64,000 bases of DNA from contig JAMXDE010000007.1 in NCBI GenBank assembly GCA_026770025.1, positions 2,852,001 through 2,916,000 of the forward strand. The letters are read 5' to 3'. Origin of the DNA: Craspedostauros australis. Lineage: Eukaryota > Bacillariophyta > Bacillariophyceae > Mastogloiales > Achnanthaceae. Below, piece by piece: positions 53,601 through 64,000 of the stretch. Each line of letters starts with the position of its first letter. The stretch's first letter is position 1. The notes under the pieces are model-generated. The model searched no databases and was not told the DNA's origin. It was given only the letters and a program-made list of their open reading frames with translations. Both the position numbers and the translations under genes were made by a program.

Positions 53601-54891
53601 TTCCTGCTGCTGCGCTTGTGTCTGTCGCATGTACGCCGCTCCCGAACCAGAGGTGTCATGAATACCTCCTGCTCTGCCGGAGACGTAGTGCTTATTGACC
53701 AGGTCCGTGGTCGTGTCCAGCACCCATTGGCACGCCTTGGTAGTTTTGGAGTCATGGTTCATGACCAAGCAGAATGCCTCCAGCAAGGCTCGAATGGCTG
53801 CGTGCATCGGTTGTCTCGTTTTGGGATCATCTTCCACGATCGCGGATGCATCTATGTTGGGCGTGTTTGCGTTTGCGTTTGTGTTTGCCTTTGTGTTTGT
53901 TGTTGTGGATGGCCCCACTGTGGATGGCCCCACTGTGGATGGCCCCACTGTGGATGGCCCCACTGTGGATGCTGCCGCTGCTGTTGCTGCCGCTGCTGTT
54001 GCTGACGATTCTGTTTGATCATTAGGCGTGGCACCTGTCGGCGAGTTTGGTTGAATATCTGTGGTTGCCAGCGTTGCCTGCGAGACGTTGATGACATCAT
54101 CCAAGTCATCGGAAGTGGAGTCTGGGTTGGTTGTGAAATCCCCCGCGGTCGATTCGAGATCGTCATCCACTGTGGCAGTTGTGACCGTCATTGAATCTGT
54201 TTCGTTGCCGTTCTCGGTGGAGTGATCATTGTGCATATTGTTGGCGTTGGTAGCGTCGCCATTGTGTTTTGCGGCCTCCGCCGCCGCTGCTTTCTCCACC
54301 TTCATCCATTCTGGTTCTTCGATGGTGCCGACGGGCGGCCATCGCTCCCTCTCGAAGTTCTTGAGGAGCAGAATTGCTTCCTGCAGCTTGGCTTGGACGG
54401 CCTGTCATGCGGTTGGAGTTGATGAGGATGTGAGTGTTATGAAGGCAGTGTTATGAATGCCAGTGTTATGAATGCCAGTGTTATGAAAGCAATGTGATGA
54501 ATGGACAGATGGGATTGAGCATGAATATGAGCATGAATATGAATATGAGCATGAATGTGTTGTGTGAGTTAAGGTAGTTCAGGTTGCAATCTTAGTGCGC
54601 TTGATAGTCCAATGCTCAGCCATTCACTTCTATTGTCTGCTGTTGTATTGAACGTTGGTGTGATAGTAGGCGCGATAGTTGATGCCATAGCAACACCCAA
54701 ACAGCCTCGTGACTCACCCGAAACCTCCTCCCTCTGAGCTCGCGCTGGATCTTGCTGGCCATCGGCAGCAGCTGCTCATGAACATACTGATAATGCGGGC
54801 TTGCCGCGGTCTCATCATCCACTCCCTGCGTTCGATCGTTGGACAAGGCGGCTGAGAACCCAGCCAGCGCTCCGGACACCAGCGACGACAT
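47644..54891 (-). CDS. BIG-type ARF guanine-nucleotide exchange factor (Sec7 domain)
   Basis: Large Golgi/trans-Golgi ARF-GEF from three exons (complement): 54718-54891, 48737-54401 and 47644-48434, giving about 2,209 aa. Introns of 316 and 302 bp join in phases 0 and 1. Domain order is as in BIG1/BIG2/Sec7p: a DCB-like N-terminus, a HUS-like region with LFRSLCRLASK and a stretch near FLNYDCDFEAMNLY, then Sec7 (about 790-995). The Sec7 domain has [20 protein letters not shown] with the catalytic Glu near 898, and AFILAFSVIMLNTDLHNP. Helical HDS repeats follow. It activates ARF GTPases by GDP release. The N-terminus carries four STVGP repeats and Ala/Asn tracts. Intron 1 holds two minisatellites. 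The start is the ATG at 54891 (MSSLVSGALAGF). Confidence 0.92.
53911..53970. repeat. 15-bp coding minisatellite (VGPST repeats)
   Basis: Four exact copies of GGCCCCACTGTGGAT within the Sec7 gene. On the minus strand they encode a repeated S-T-V-G-P unit in the N-terminal linker. The multiple of three keeps the frame. Confidence 0.95.
54432..54557. repeat. Minisatellites in intron 1 of the Sec7 gene
   Basis: About four AGTGTTATGAATGCC-like units (54432-54492) are followed by a GAGCATGAATAT-type array (54515-54557). Both are intronic. Confidence 0.85.
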
Positions 54892-55918
54892 CCTCAACGG
54901 AGAGGAGTGTGAGAGTCGAGTTGTGCTCTTTCAGTTTCTCTTTTGTATGGCCTTTGCTTGGTACCTTCCGATGTAACGTGTCTTTGGTTGCGCCAATCGC
55001 AACACAAGCAGAGTGTGCCTCTGCGGTATGACTCTGCAGGCAAGGGTACAGCGTTGCTCTGTCTCTGTCTCTGGAGAGAGGGAATGTGACAGGTAATCCG
55101 ATGAACCTCGGAAGTTCGTGCCGCAAATCCAAGCCCAGTGGCAACGGCAACAGCAACAGCAACGCCGCACAACGCCACACAACGTCCGCCTCCAGTCCTT
55201 CGGAGATAGAGATCAAGGCAACCCAATAGAGATTCGTCTGCTCGAGTCGTGCTCTTGTTGGGAGCTTGAGTGGATAGTGGAGTATAATAGAATACGATCA
55301 ACTCAATCCGCTGCGGTTGCGACTGGTATAGCTCCGTACAATAGGTCGTGCAATGGAATGGAGTACGTGTAGTATTATGGAATAGTATTATGATGGATGC
55401 TCCAGGAAGCTGATCCAATGTCTCTCTTGTCCTGTCTTGCTTGGTCTCCAACGTGATCCACCAAGAAAAGATGTCCTTTTCTCGTCATTGCCAGTCGTTT
55501 CGTTTTGGTGGGATCCGTTGCCAACCGTTGACCTTTTTCTCTTGTGGATGTGTGTGGGGTCATGCGCGAGCTCTTCTGTGGTTGTTCGCCTGCTTGTTTC
55601 TACATTCGTTCGCAGGCTACACTATCCTTCCCTCCGATCCACAGTACTCTCCTCTCCTCTCCTCTGCACATGGACAAACAATACTATTATTATCAACCTA
55701 CCAATACTCGAATTCATCCTTCAGTGGAAAACTGCTATCATGGCAAGAATACTCACAATTGCTATTCTGAACGTATTTCTACAACGGTCGAATGGATCTG
55801 CTCTAATACTTCATTCTACCACATCTACGAGTGTCGTAGCTTTCAATTCAGTTGCACTCTCTCCAGAGAAAGAGAGAGAGTATCGCAGAGGAATCGTACT
55901 CGTGCGTCCATACAAGCA
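54892..55918. other. Upstream region of the Sec7 gene and 3' flank of the zinc-finger gene
   Basis: The Sec7 gene reads leftward from 54891 and the zinc-finger gene ends at 55919, so this holds the promoter of one and the 3' end of the other (tandem, minus strand). No gene is supported; the long plus frame that begins here is antisense to the zinc-finger gene. Confidence 0.5.
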
Positions 55919-58899
55919 TCATATGTCCGCAGATGGCTGGCCAACCTCGTATCCTTCCTGCTGCCCAGCAGGCCTCGCCGTGTCGCCGTCTGCTGTCGCC
56001 GTTCCTGTTGCGGACGCAGCCACGCTGTGCTGGGTCAGGAGGTCCTGGGCAGTCTGGTACAGGATGGCGTTTGGCGTTTCCACGGGAGGCGGGCCCAGGA
56101 TCGCGACCGTGGCTCCGTGGTGCGCGGCTGGGCCCATCACGTGGATCAGCTGGGCTGGGGCAGCTTGGACGTTCGTTCCGATGGCGGTCGCTGTTGCGAT
56201 GGGAGCTGCGGCCACCAGCGTCGTCGCCAGTGCATACGTGCCGTGGGCCATGGCAGCGGCAGCAGCACTTGCGGGGGATGCCATCATGCCATCCGTCGGT
56301 GCATTGCCATGTGCGTTGGCGTTCAGACCCGTGTTCATGTTCATGTTCGTATTCGTATTCGTGGTGTTGTTGCCAACGTCAGCGTGGTTTTGTATCGTCT
56401 GTAGCTGTGACTGTGATGTTGGTGCGGCAGCTGTTGCTACTGTTGATGTTGATGATGATTCGCCAGCACTCTTGGATCCTTTCGCTTCCCCCTTGCCAGC
56501 ATCCGAGCGTTTCTTGCGCTCCAGATCGCCACGTCGTTCGCACACGTTGTGGGCGAGAGTGTTGTGGAATCCAATCTCACGACCCCAAGCGAATGCGAGG
56601 TCGCTGAAGTTTGCGTACGGGGTGCCGCCGCTCAGGAGCAGGATCTCCACCATCGCCTGTTGCATTGTGATTCGTTCCGTTGCGATACATTGCGTTTATT
56701 GGTTGTAGCATCGCACGAGGGAAGATGCGGCATCGGGGACAATGTGAGAATTGAGGAGGCATACGACTACTTGTCGGAACATCCGGGACAACACTTGAAG
56801 TGCGTTGGCATGACACATCGCACAATCATCAAAACATGCACGAACAAGGTGCAACAATAGATTAAAGACCATAGAGTGCTCCTCATGTGGACAACGTACC
56901 AACTGCCTTTCCCATGACTCCAGCTGCGTTCCCAAATTCTCGACGGGGTACAACCCGCGCGCACGGCGTTCGCTGTTGCGATGCCATCCCGGCTCCCGAT
57001 CGATGCCATCGCGCAGGAATGCCACCAACGGCATGATAGGCACGTCGTCGGGTGCGCGTGGCGGGTCAAGCGGGTTGTCCTTTGCGGAAATGAGCACGGG
57101 CTTGCTGGATTGCAAGCTGGACGGCTTGTAAGCGATCGAAGATGGCAAGATGCTGTCGTACACGGAATCACCCTCCGGAGATGGTGGCATGGCTGTGCCG
57201 CGCCGTCCCTTGATCTTTCCCGGTGCCATGGATGGGTAGTTCGCGTCTCGCCAATGCCGCTTGCACATGCCCTGATGGGTGCCTTGCGCTTGCTTCTCGC
57301 AGCCTGCGACCTGTGAGGAGATGGTGCGTGCATTGGAATTAGTGGGATGGAAGAGCAGGCAACCGCTCAACGCGAAATATGTGAGTTTGCTTTCTTGTTT
57401 GCTTACTTGTTTCGACATGAGCAAGATGGCATCATGTACGTATTCATTCGTTGCGACAACACCACAGTCATGGTCGTGCGCATGGCTGCATCAGAGCATA
57501 GCAGCAGACATGTGTTTGTCCATCGACTTTGCTTGGAAGGGCTTTGACAACAGGAGGTCGGGCGTTATTCCGCGGCATCCAGTGGCATTCCAAGCAACTG
57601 GAATGATCTCGCAAACAGTGATGATGATGATGATGATGATGGTGGTGGTGGCGGCGATCGAGCATAGCGCAACACGATAGCACGATGGCATGATAGCACA
57701 ATAGGACAAAGCATGCAGCAAAACGCACAGTGTTCGAATGAAAACACCATTGCATGGCAACGTACCTTGCAACGCTTGGCCTTGGCCCCGTGCCGTTGGC
57801 ACATGCCTTGCGATTTGATGACTTTCGTGCATCCAGGATGACGGCACAGGCGTCTCCTCTTGGACGGCGGCTCCTGCTGCGAAGCCATGGCCGGATCGAA
57901 GCGAACTTCATGATCCATTCCAGCGTTGGGAATGGCTTCGGCGTCCACGTTGTTCTGAACCATCTGCATGGCAAATCCTTTCGCTGCTGCGTCGATGTCT
58001 TCATCGCGCTCTGCTCTCTTTCCTCCAGTCTGTATCTCCGCGGGTTCGTTCTCCTGCAACGTGCCGGTACCTACTGGAGCGCACATGAGCACCCCTGTGC
58101 CGTCTTCTGCCTGTACTGGCGGTGGCGCAACGGGATGTGCAGTCATGATATGTGCATCATGAAGTTGCTGCTGTTGGTGTTGCTCCTGCTGCTGGTGTTG
58201 CTCCTGCTGTTGTTGCTGTTGGTGTTGCTGTTGTTGTTGTTGTAGGTCTTGGTGATGCGGCATCGACTCCTGTTGTTGATGATGCTGTTGCTGTTGCTCG
58301 TGTTGTGGATGATGTTGCACCTGCTGTTGGTGATGCTGTTGCACTTCCATGCCCATCGTTTGCACCTGAGGCTGCCCCTGAGGTTGCATCTGCATGTGGA
58401 TATGCTGTTGCTGATGTTCCTGTGCGTGCAGCTGCAGGGGTGTCTGATGATGCACCGGCATCTGCTGATCCTGGTGAACGTGGCGGCCATCATGCTGTTC
58501 TTGTTGAAAGTGAGGCTGAGCAAGGGATGGGTCCTGTGCGTGCACCTGTACTTGTGCATGTTGCTGAAGTTGTGCATGTTGCTGAAGTTGTGCTTGCGGC
58601 TGCATATGTGTTTGTGCGTGTGCTTGTGCCTGAGCTTGAATCGCTGCTTCTTCGGGGGTCTCACCTGGCACGTGAGGTACTCCGGCTGGTGCATGAACTG
58701 TTGAATGCATGGTGTTCTCTCCCATTCCCACGGAATCAACAGCCACAGCCATAGCTATGGCTGGAGAGACATCGCTGTTGCCATCGCCGTTGGTGACATG
58801 ATTGCCATTGTGTGTGTTGCCATCGTGCACAGCCACCGCTGCATGCGGCACTGCTGGCTCCACCTGATCCATTTGACCCACGTGCTCTTCTGTTGACAT
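55919..58899 (-). CDS. Polyglutamine protein with two C-x4-C / C-x2-H zinc units (WRKY19-like)
   Basis: Three exons (complement): 57766-58899, 56900-57310 and 55919-56656, GT-AG, all phase 0, giving about 760 aa. Exon 1 encodes a Gln/His-rich region (runs of Q and QH, about 90-250), an acidic/basic patch with a nuclear-localisation-like PSKRRRL, then the first unit CRHPGCTKVIKSQGMCQRHG. Exon 2 opens with the second unit, CEKQAQGTHQGMCKRHW, so the intron lies exactly between them. Exon 2 then has VPIMPLVAFLRDGIDREPGW; exon 3 begins AMVEILLLSGGTPYANFSDL and ends in Ala/Thr/Asn-rich sequence. Such zinc units are common in stramenopile nuclear proteins and probably bind DNA or partners. A transcriptional role is inference. 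Confidence 0.75.
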
Positions 58900-60094
58900 G
58901 CTTGAACAATGAAGGCTGATGTGCTGATGGGCAGCTGGAAGATTGTTCGAAGAAAGTTGGTAAGGGCTGGAAGACAGTCGATGACAATTGGAGCAACTGA
59001 CAATGAAGTTGAAAACGAGGCTTTCAACTGGGTCTGATGATCTCCACGCCGACCTCCTCTCTTTGCGTTTCCTCAGTTGACTCTTGTGTCGATTTGCTGA
59101 GAGGTCTCGATTGCTGGAGCTGCTGCTTCAGGTACGTTCCAGGCAGTGGTGCGGACGGCCGGACACTGCTGTCGCTGTACTCGCGATGCCGAAGAATACT
59201 TGATGTGGATACTTGTTGAGTCCACTTGTGTCAGTGCGAGTAGATCGTACCTTGTTGGTAGAGAGTACTTCTATTGGTATGGCAGGGTGCTCGTCAGTGC
59301 TGTGTGTGCTGAAAGCACGAGTAGTTGCAGAGTAGCTGCTCTGTGCTCGCGCAAAGTGGAAAGAGTGGGAGAAAGAAGGAACGAAGATTGAGCAGAGATG
59401 TGTGGAAGCGAAGTTGTGGAGACGATCCGAGGATGGTATCTTTGGTGTCTCATCAAATAGCTCAAACTGCGAGTTCGAGCTCCTCTCTTGCCTTCGCAGG
59501 GCCTTCTTGGTTTGTCTTGTTGTTGTTGTTGCTGTTGTGGGAGCCCACTCGCTCTTCGCGAACTTCTTGTGTGCTGATCGTGTTTGGCGCTGTCGTCCTC
59601 GTTGTTGTTGTTTCTTGTGCTTGTTGTGAATCGTGAAGAATTCTGCCACGATCTACGACTACAAGTTCTCGTGTTTGTTGTGGCGTGTGGTTTGTCAATT
59701 CTCGATACATCAACAGAAGTATTGTAAGAAACCAAAGTGTACATCGACGATGGTACTAATTTCAATCAAGTCTAGAAACTCTGATCTCCTCTCCAGAGCT
59801 CTCGCTTGTCTGGATGACGCGGCAATGTGGTTACTGCAGGATGGAAGCAGACGCATGGACCAATGGTGCTTGCAAACTTGCATGCAGCGTCGAATGTTGG
59901 CAGTGTGTGTAGCATTCGATGCGATTGTATCAGAGGAGGGAAGAGAGCATATTGATTCCAGTCCCGCACGTGACCCGACTGACCGGCGTACGCAAAGTGC
60001 GCACCTCGCGCCCACTTTCCTCCTAGAGCAGATCAAGACACTAGCAGGAGCCAAGACCGCAACTCCTCAGCTCAGCAATGTAATATCTCATAAT
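58900..60094. other. Zinc-finger gene promoter and probable 5' LTR region
   Basis: The left part is the upstream region of the zinc-finger gene. The right part should contain the 5' LTR of the copia element, but only one LTR could lie in this window, so its ends cannot be set by comparison. TTGTTG runs occur near 59517-59537 and 59602-59612. No gene is supported. Confidence 0.4.
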
Positions 60095-60151
60095 ATTAGC
60101 GAACAACATTGATTCACACACTACTCGTCTTATTGACAGTTGTTCGCTAAT
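60095..60151. repeat. 13-bp perfect inverted repeat before gag
   Basis: ATTAGCGAACAAC (60095-60107) and its exact reverse complement (60139-60151) are separated by 31 nt, 56-112 nt before the Gag ATG. This could be an RNA stem in the element's leader or an LTR-edge feature. Confidence 0.6.
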
Positions 60152-60206
60152 AGGCAACGTTTGAAAATCTCGGTCACCAAGACCAGCATCACCAAAAATC
60201 ATCACC

Positions 60207-61370
60207 ATGGCCAACAGCCACAAGAAGATCCTCGCCACCTTTCCACAGGCAATCGTCGAACCCATCGTCGGGGTACCCACATACGAGTCCATCGCAGAAC
60301 TCAATGTAGTCCTCAACGCCAATGCGGCCTCAGTACACTGCCCACTCGGAAACGGCCAGCTTGGATACCTGGTCCTCACCGTCTCCCGAGAGGTGTACCA
60401 AGAACACTCGGCGACAGCATTCGTCGTGCCGGTCAATCCAGGACCGCACCCGAACATCCCGAACGCAGCCACTGCAGCCCAGATCAGCGCCGCCACCAGC
60501 ATCCACAAGGAACAAGAGCGCCTATGGAGAGAGTACCGCGCGGTCGACAACGCCCTCAAGCAGCAGCTTCTTGGCGCCATTGAAGACCAGTACGTGCGAA
60601 CTCTCCGCCACAACATCGTCGGATACGCCAACGTCACGACACTCGAGCTGCTGACCCACCTGTACTCCACGTATGGCAAAATCACACCGCAAGACCTCGA
60701 CGAAAACGACAAGGCCATGAAGACCCCGTACGATCCGACGGCGCCGTTCGAAGTGCTCGTCGCCCAAATCGAGTCTGCGCGCGATCTTGCGGCTGCCGCC
60801 AAAGCACCGTACGCAGATCACCAGCTCGTCACCACGGCATACAACCTGGTGTTCCGAACACAAGCGTTCCCCGAAGCATGCCGTTCTTTCCGTGCTCTCA
60901 GTGCCGCCGACAAGACATGGGCTCGCTTCAAGAAGGATTTCGCTGCAGCTCACCAAGACCTCCGCGAATCGCAAGCCACGGCGACGGGAGCCAACTTCCA
61001 AGGAGCCAATGCGGCGATCACCGCCACGGAAACCGCAGACGCGCTCGCCAACCTCGCATCCGCCACGGCCGCGGGTCGCAGCACCGTAGCACAGCTCACC
61101 GAGAGCAACGCCAACCTCGTCAAGCAATTGTCGGAGATCACGGCAATGGTGTCCCAGCTGCAAGCCAATGCGGCCACGAGCAGCGGCACAGGAAGCAAGA
61201 AGGGAGGGCGCAAGCACAAGCACAACTCCTACTGCTGGACACACGGGTACAAGGTGGGCATCACGCACACCAGCGCGACGTGCATGAACCCAGCACCAGG
61301 ACACAAGAAGGAGGCCACTCGCAACAACACGATGGGAGGATCCACCGAAGGCGCCCCGACGAACGCGTGA
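60207..61370 (+). CDS. Copia Gag (nucleocapsid) polyprotein
   Basis: 387-aa Gag that forms the virus-like particle and packages element RNA. The N-terminal half is helical (capsid-like), with HKEQERLWREYRAVDNALKQ and TTLELLTHLYSTYGKITP, the latter a typical copia Gag (UBN2-like) block. An Ala/Thr-rich coiled region follows. A basic GSKKGGRKHKHN stretch leads to a compact Cys/His motif, YCWTHGYKVGITHTSATC, that stands in for the CCHC knuckle. It ends at a TGA (61368-61370). The next codons continue in the same frame into protease, so Gag and Pol are divided by one stop only. Confidence 0.9.
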   Translation: MANSHKKILATFPQAIVEPIVGVPTYESIAELNVVLNANAASVHCPLGNGQLGYLVLTVSREVYQEHSATAFVVPVNPGPHPNIPNAATAAQISAATSIHKEQERLWREYRAVDNALKQQLLGAIEDQYVRTLRHNIVGYANVTTLELLTHLYSTYGKITPQDLDENDKAMKTPYDPTAPFEVLVAQIESARDLAAAAKAPYADHQLVTTAYNLVFRTQAFPEACRSFRALSAADKTWARFKKDFAAAHQDLRESQATATGANFQGANAAITATETADALANLASATAAGRSTVAQLTESNANLVKQLSEITAMVSQLQANAATSSGTGSKKGGRKHKHNSYCWTHGYKVGITHTSATCMNPAPGHKKEATRNNTMGGSTEGAPTNA

Positions 61371-64000
61371 CAAACGCGGCAGGATCACAGTAAGCAAGTA
61401 GCACTCTCTGTTACTACTTCATCATCCTGTGCTCCTGCCCTCGCCATAGTTGACTCTGGTTGCACTAGTCATTTCCTGCGACCTGAAGATCCATGCATTG
61501 GCCAAACACCCGACGATAACCCATTATCGGTGTCGTTGCCCGACGGATCCAACATCCAATCTTCCCACCGAGCCACGGTCAGCATTGCCAATGTACCGCA
61601 GCATGCGTGCACCGCGCGAGTTTTTCCACAACTTTCCAGCGCGGCGCTTGTGTCGGTGGGACAGCTGTGTGACCACGGCATGACGGTTGACTTCGACCAA
61701 GAATCCGTGAGAATTCGAAAAAACGGAAACACGATTCACACCGGTTGTCGGCATCAAGTTGACGGCATGTATCGCATCGACATCCAACCGCCGAAGCCTA
61801 CATCGCCAAAACTGGCCAATCACGTCCATCACACGTCAACCAAGATGGAACTGGCCAAATATTACCACCAGTGCTGCTTCAGCCCCGCGGTATCCACGTT
61901 CACGGCGGCCATCAAGAAAGGATTCTTTTCGTCTTGGCCCGGACTGACCGAACAATTGGTGCGAAAATTCCTTCCACCCTCAACGGCAACTGCGGCTGGG
62001 CACCTACGCCAGCAGTACCAGAACACGCAGTCCACACGCAATCACTGTAACCACGTCACCCAGCCCACCAAGAATCCCACGGAACAACGCGAAATCTTCA
62101 TGGATGTTTATCGGCCAACAGGCAAAATCTTCACCGATCAAACAGGCCGATTCCCAGTGACGTCAAGCCGTGGATACCAGTACATCATGGTGTTGTACGA
62201 CCATGACTCCAACGCGATTCTTTCACGCCCACTACGCAGTCGGCACGCAACGGAACTCACGCGAGCGTGTGACGAACTTTTGACGGTTCTCCTTCGGAGC
62301 GGAATGACACCGCGATTCCACCGGCTCGACAACGAGGCGCCGAAAGAACTCAAGCACCTCATCGAATCCAAAGGTATCCAATACCAGCTTGTACCACCAG
62401 GCATTCATCGGCGCAACGCTGCAGAGAGAGCCATCTCAACTTGGAAAGACCACTTCATCGCAGGACTGGCCACAGCCGACGAAGCATTTCCGCTTCATCT
62501 GTGGTGTCAACTCCTCCCCCAATGCGACATCACACTCAACCTGATGCGACCGTCGCGAGTCAACCCGCACATCTCGGCACATCATGCCCTCCACGGCAAC
62601 TTCGACTTCAACGCAACACCAATGGCACCGCCAGGCACCAAGGCCGTCATCCATGACAAACCCAGCAAGCGAGCCACGTGGGCACCGCACGGATCCGCCG
62701 GATGGTACATAGCACCAGCACTCGAACACTACCGATGCTACAAGGTGTATTGCAACAAAACGAGGAAGATCCGGATCACCGACACCATCGAACTCATGCC
62801 AAGCAAGTGCGCCATGCCCACACCAACCAACGCAGAGATGGCCATCAAGGCGGCAGGCGACCTCGCCACCGCACTCACCAAGCCGTGCGCACCACTACAG
62901 TCCATTGGCGACGAGCAACTCGGAGCACTCCAGCAGCTCAGCGACATCTTCCAGCAGGCGCTCCCCGCGACGCCCACAGCGCCACTTCCGAGGGTGCACA
63001 CCGAGCCACCTCCGAGGGTGCTCACCACGGCCAGCAGTGGCACCAACAACAAACGCGTCACCTTCGCGACGCCGGCGCGCACACCTCCGAGGGTGCCCCA
63101 AACCACACCGCAAGTCACAGACGACGAAGCCGACTCCGAACCAGAATCGGACGACGACGACGACGACGACGACAGCGCCAACACGGGAGCACCTCCCACA
63201 GGCCATTCCGCAACAACGCCACGCACACGACTGCGCACCGGCACCATCCAGCGCAAGCAATGGGCACGCGGAGCCACCACCGCAAACGCAGTCATCGACG
63301 AACGCACGGGAACGGCATACGAATACCGGCACCTCATCGCTGGCAAGGTTCATGGCCACACCCCGCAACAATGGTACACATCCTTCGCAAACGAGATCGG
63401 GCGTCTCGCACAAGGCGTCGGAACCCGCATCCCAGCATCGGCGGCAACCAACACCATCTTCTTCGTCCCAAGATCGGCAGTACCACGAGATCGCACCGTC
63501 ACATACGGCCGCATCGTCTGCGCCGTACGACCACAAAAAGCGGAAACACATCGCACGCGCCTCACCGTAGGAGGAAATCTCATCGATTACCCCTTCGACG
63601 TGCACACACCCACCGCCGAACTCACCACCGCGAAGTGTTTGTTCAACAGCGTCGTCTCCACACCGAATGCGAGATTCATGACCATCGACATCAAGGATTT
63701 TTATCTGAACACCGAAATGGACAGATACGAATACATGCGAATGCCAATGACAATGCTGCCACCAGAGATCATCGAACAATACCAGCTCCGGAACTTGGAA
63801 CACAACGGCAACGTCTACGTCGAAGTGCGAAAGGGCATGTACGGGCTACCACAGGCGGGCAAAATCGCAAATGTGAAGCTCCAAAAACACCTCGCGAAAT
63901 TCGGGTACAGGCCAGTCCCACACACTCCAGGATTGTGGAAGCACGACTGCAGACCCATCACATTCACTCTCGTGGTAGACGACTTCGGAGTCAAATACGT
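61371..64000 (+). CDS. Copia Pol (protease-integrase-reverse transcriptase), runs off the window
   Basis: Hand translation from the codon after the Gag stop shows no stop through base 64000 (876 codons). Retropepsin: AIVDSGCTSHF (Asp codon at 61452). Integrase zinc region: near 61860-62010 with FFSSWPGLTEQLVRKFLPPS. Integrase core: Asp at 62136 (FTDQTGRFP), Asp at 62328 (HRLDNEAPKE), Glu at 62424 (NAAERAIST). A Pro/Thr-rich linker repeats PPRV and ends in an Asp run (63151-63174). Reverse transcriptase starts near 63600 (TPTAELTTAKCLFN, FMTIDIKDFYLN) and reaches VVDDFGVKY at 63975. The first in-frame ATG (61680) lies after the protease active site. Expression therefore needs readthrough of the TGA at 61368, or this copy is a stop mutant. 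Confidence 0.9.

Larger units (their letters stand above)
60095..64000 (+). mobile_element. Ty1/copia LTR retrotransposon, 5' part (diatom CoDi type)
   Basis: Gag, protease, integrase and the start of reverse transcriptase follow in copia order (PR-IN-RT). The integrase zinc region with WPGLTEQLVRKFLPPS and the VVDDFGVKY reverse-transcriptase motif are those of diatom copia elements. The element continues beyond the right edge. The left limit shown is only the leader hairpin; the LTR must lie further left. Confidence 0.85.

Noticed and set aside
55437-56708. 423-codon plus-strand frame with hydrophobic stretches
   Set aside because: Antisense to the last exon of the zinc-finger gene. The apparent membrane segments are reverse complements of Ala/Thr/Asn-rich coding repeats.
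60522-61397. 291-codon minus-strand frame, and another at 62895-63803
   Set aside because: Both are complements of the copia Gag and Pol genes.

Overview
This window looks like nuclear DNA of a photosynthetic stramenopile, most likely a diatom. Two proteins carry heterokont-type bipartite plastid presequences followed by a twin-arginine thylakoid signal. A DUF6824-type 'NDVLLGRG' protein, a protein with two stramenopile-style C-x4-C / C-x2-H zinc units, and a Ty1/copia element with a 'VVDDFGVKY' reverse transcriptase and a 'WPGLTE' integrase zinc region all fit diatoms. Genes have few, GT-AG introns (about 120 to 980 bp). The species cannot be named from the sequence alone.

Left end (1-9758), mobile and gene-poor: a tandem array of two related monomer types (1-2300) abuts a PIF/Harbinger (IS5-like) DDE transposase with one 128-bp intron (2450-3498). 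About 6 kb follow with few supportable genes; the clearest is a 248-aa basic protein on the minus strand (6181-6927).

Centre (9759-59000), gene-rich: a RING-finger protein with six YPGW repeats (-); a thylakoid-lumen MsrB-like protein with four exons (+); a DUF6824 protein (-); an eight-exon CHD-type chromatin remodeler (-, about 10 kb); a 971-aa conserved protein of unknown role (-); a lumenal PsbQ/Psb31-like protein (+); an MFSD5-like membrane transporter (-); an HAD pyrimidine 5'-nucleotidase-like enzyme (-); a Tic22-like protein (+); a 2OG-Fe(II) oxygenase-like protein (-); a macro-domain protein (+); a BIG-type Sec7 ARF-GEF of about 2,200 aa (-); and a polyglutamine zinc-finger protein (-). 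The genes are functionally mixed, as usual in eukaryotes: chromatin, vesicle traffic, plastid import and lumen, nucleotide metabolism. There is no operon logic, but there are convergent and divergent pairs.

Right end (about 60000-64000): the 5' part of a Ty1/copia retrotransposon. Gag is complete. Pol is fully open from the codon after the Gag stop to the window edge and lies in the same frame, so a single TGA separates the two. That is the most striking observation here. The exon boundaries given were derived by hand from GT/AG sites, reading phase and protein continuity; they are predictions without transcript support.
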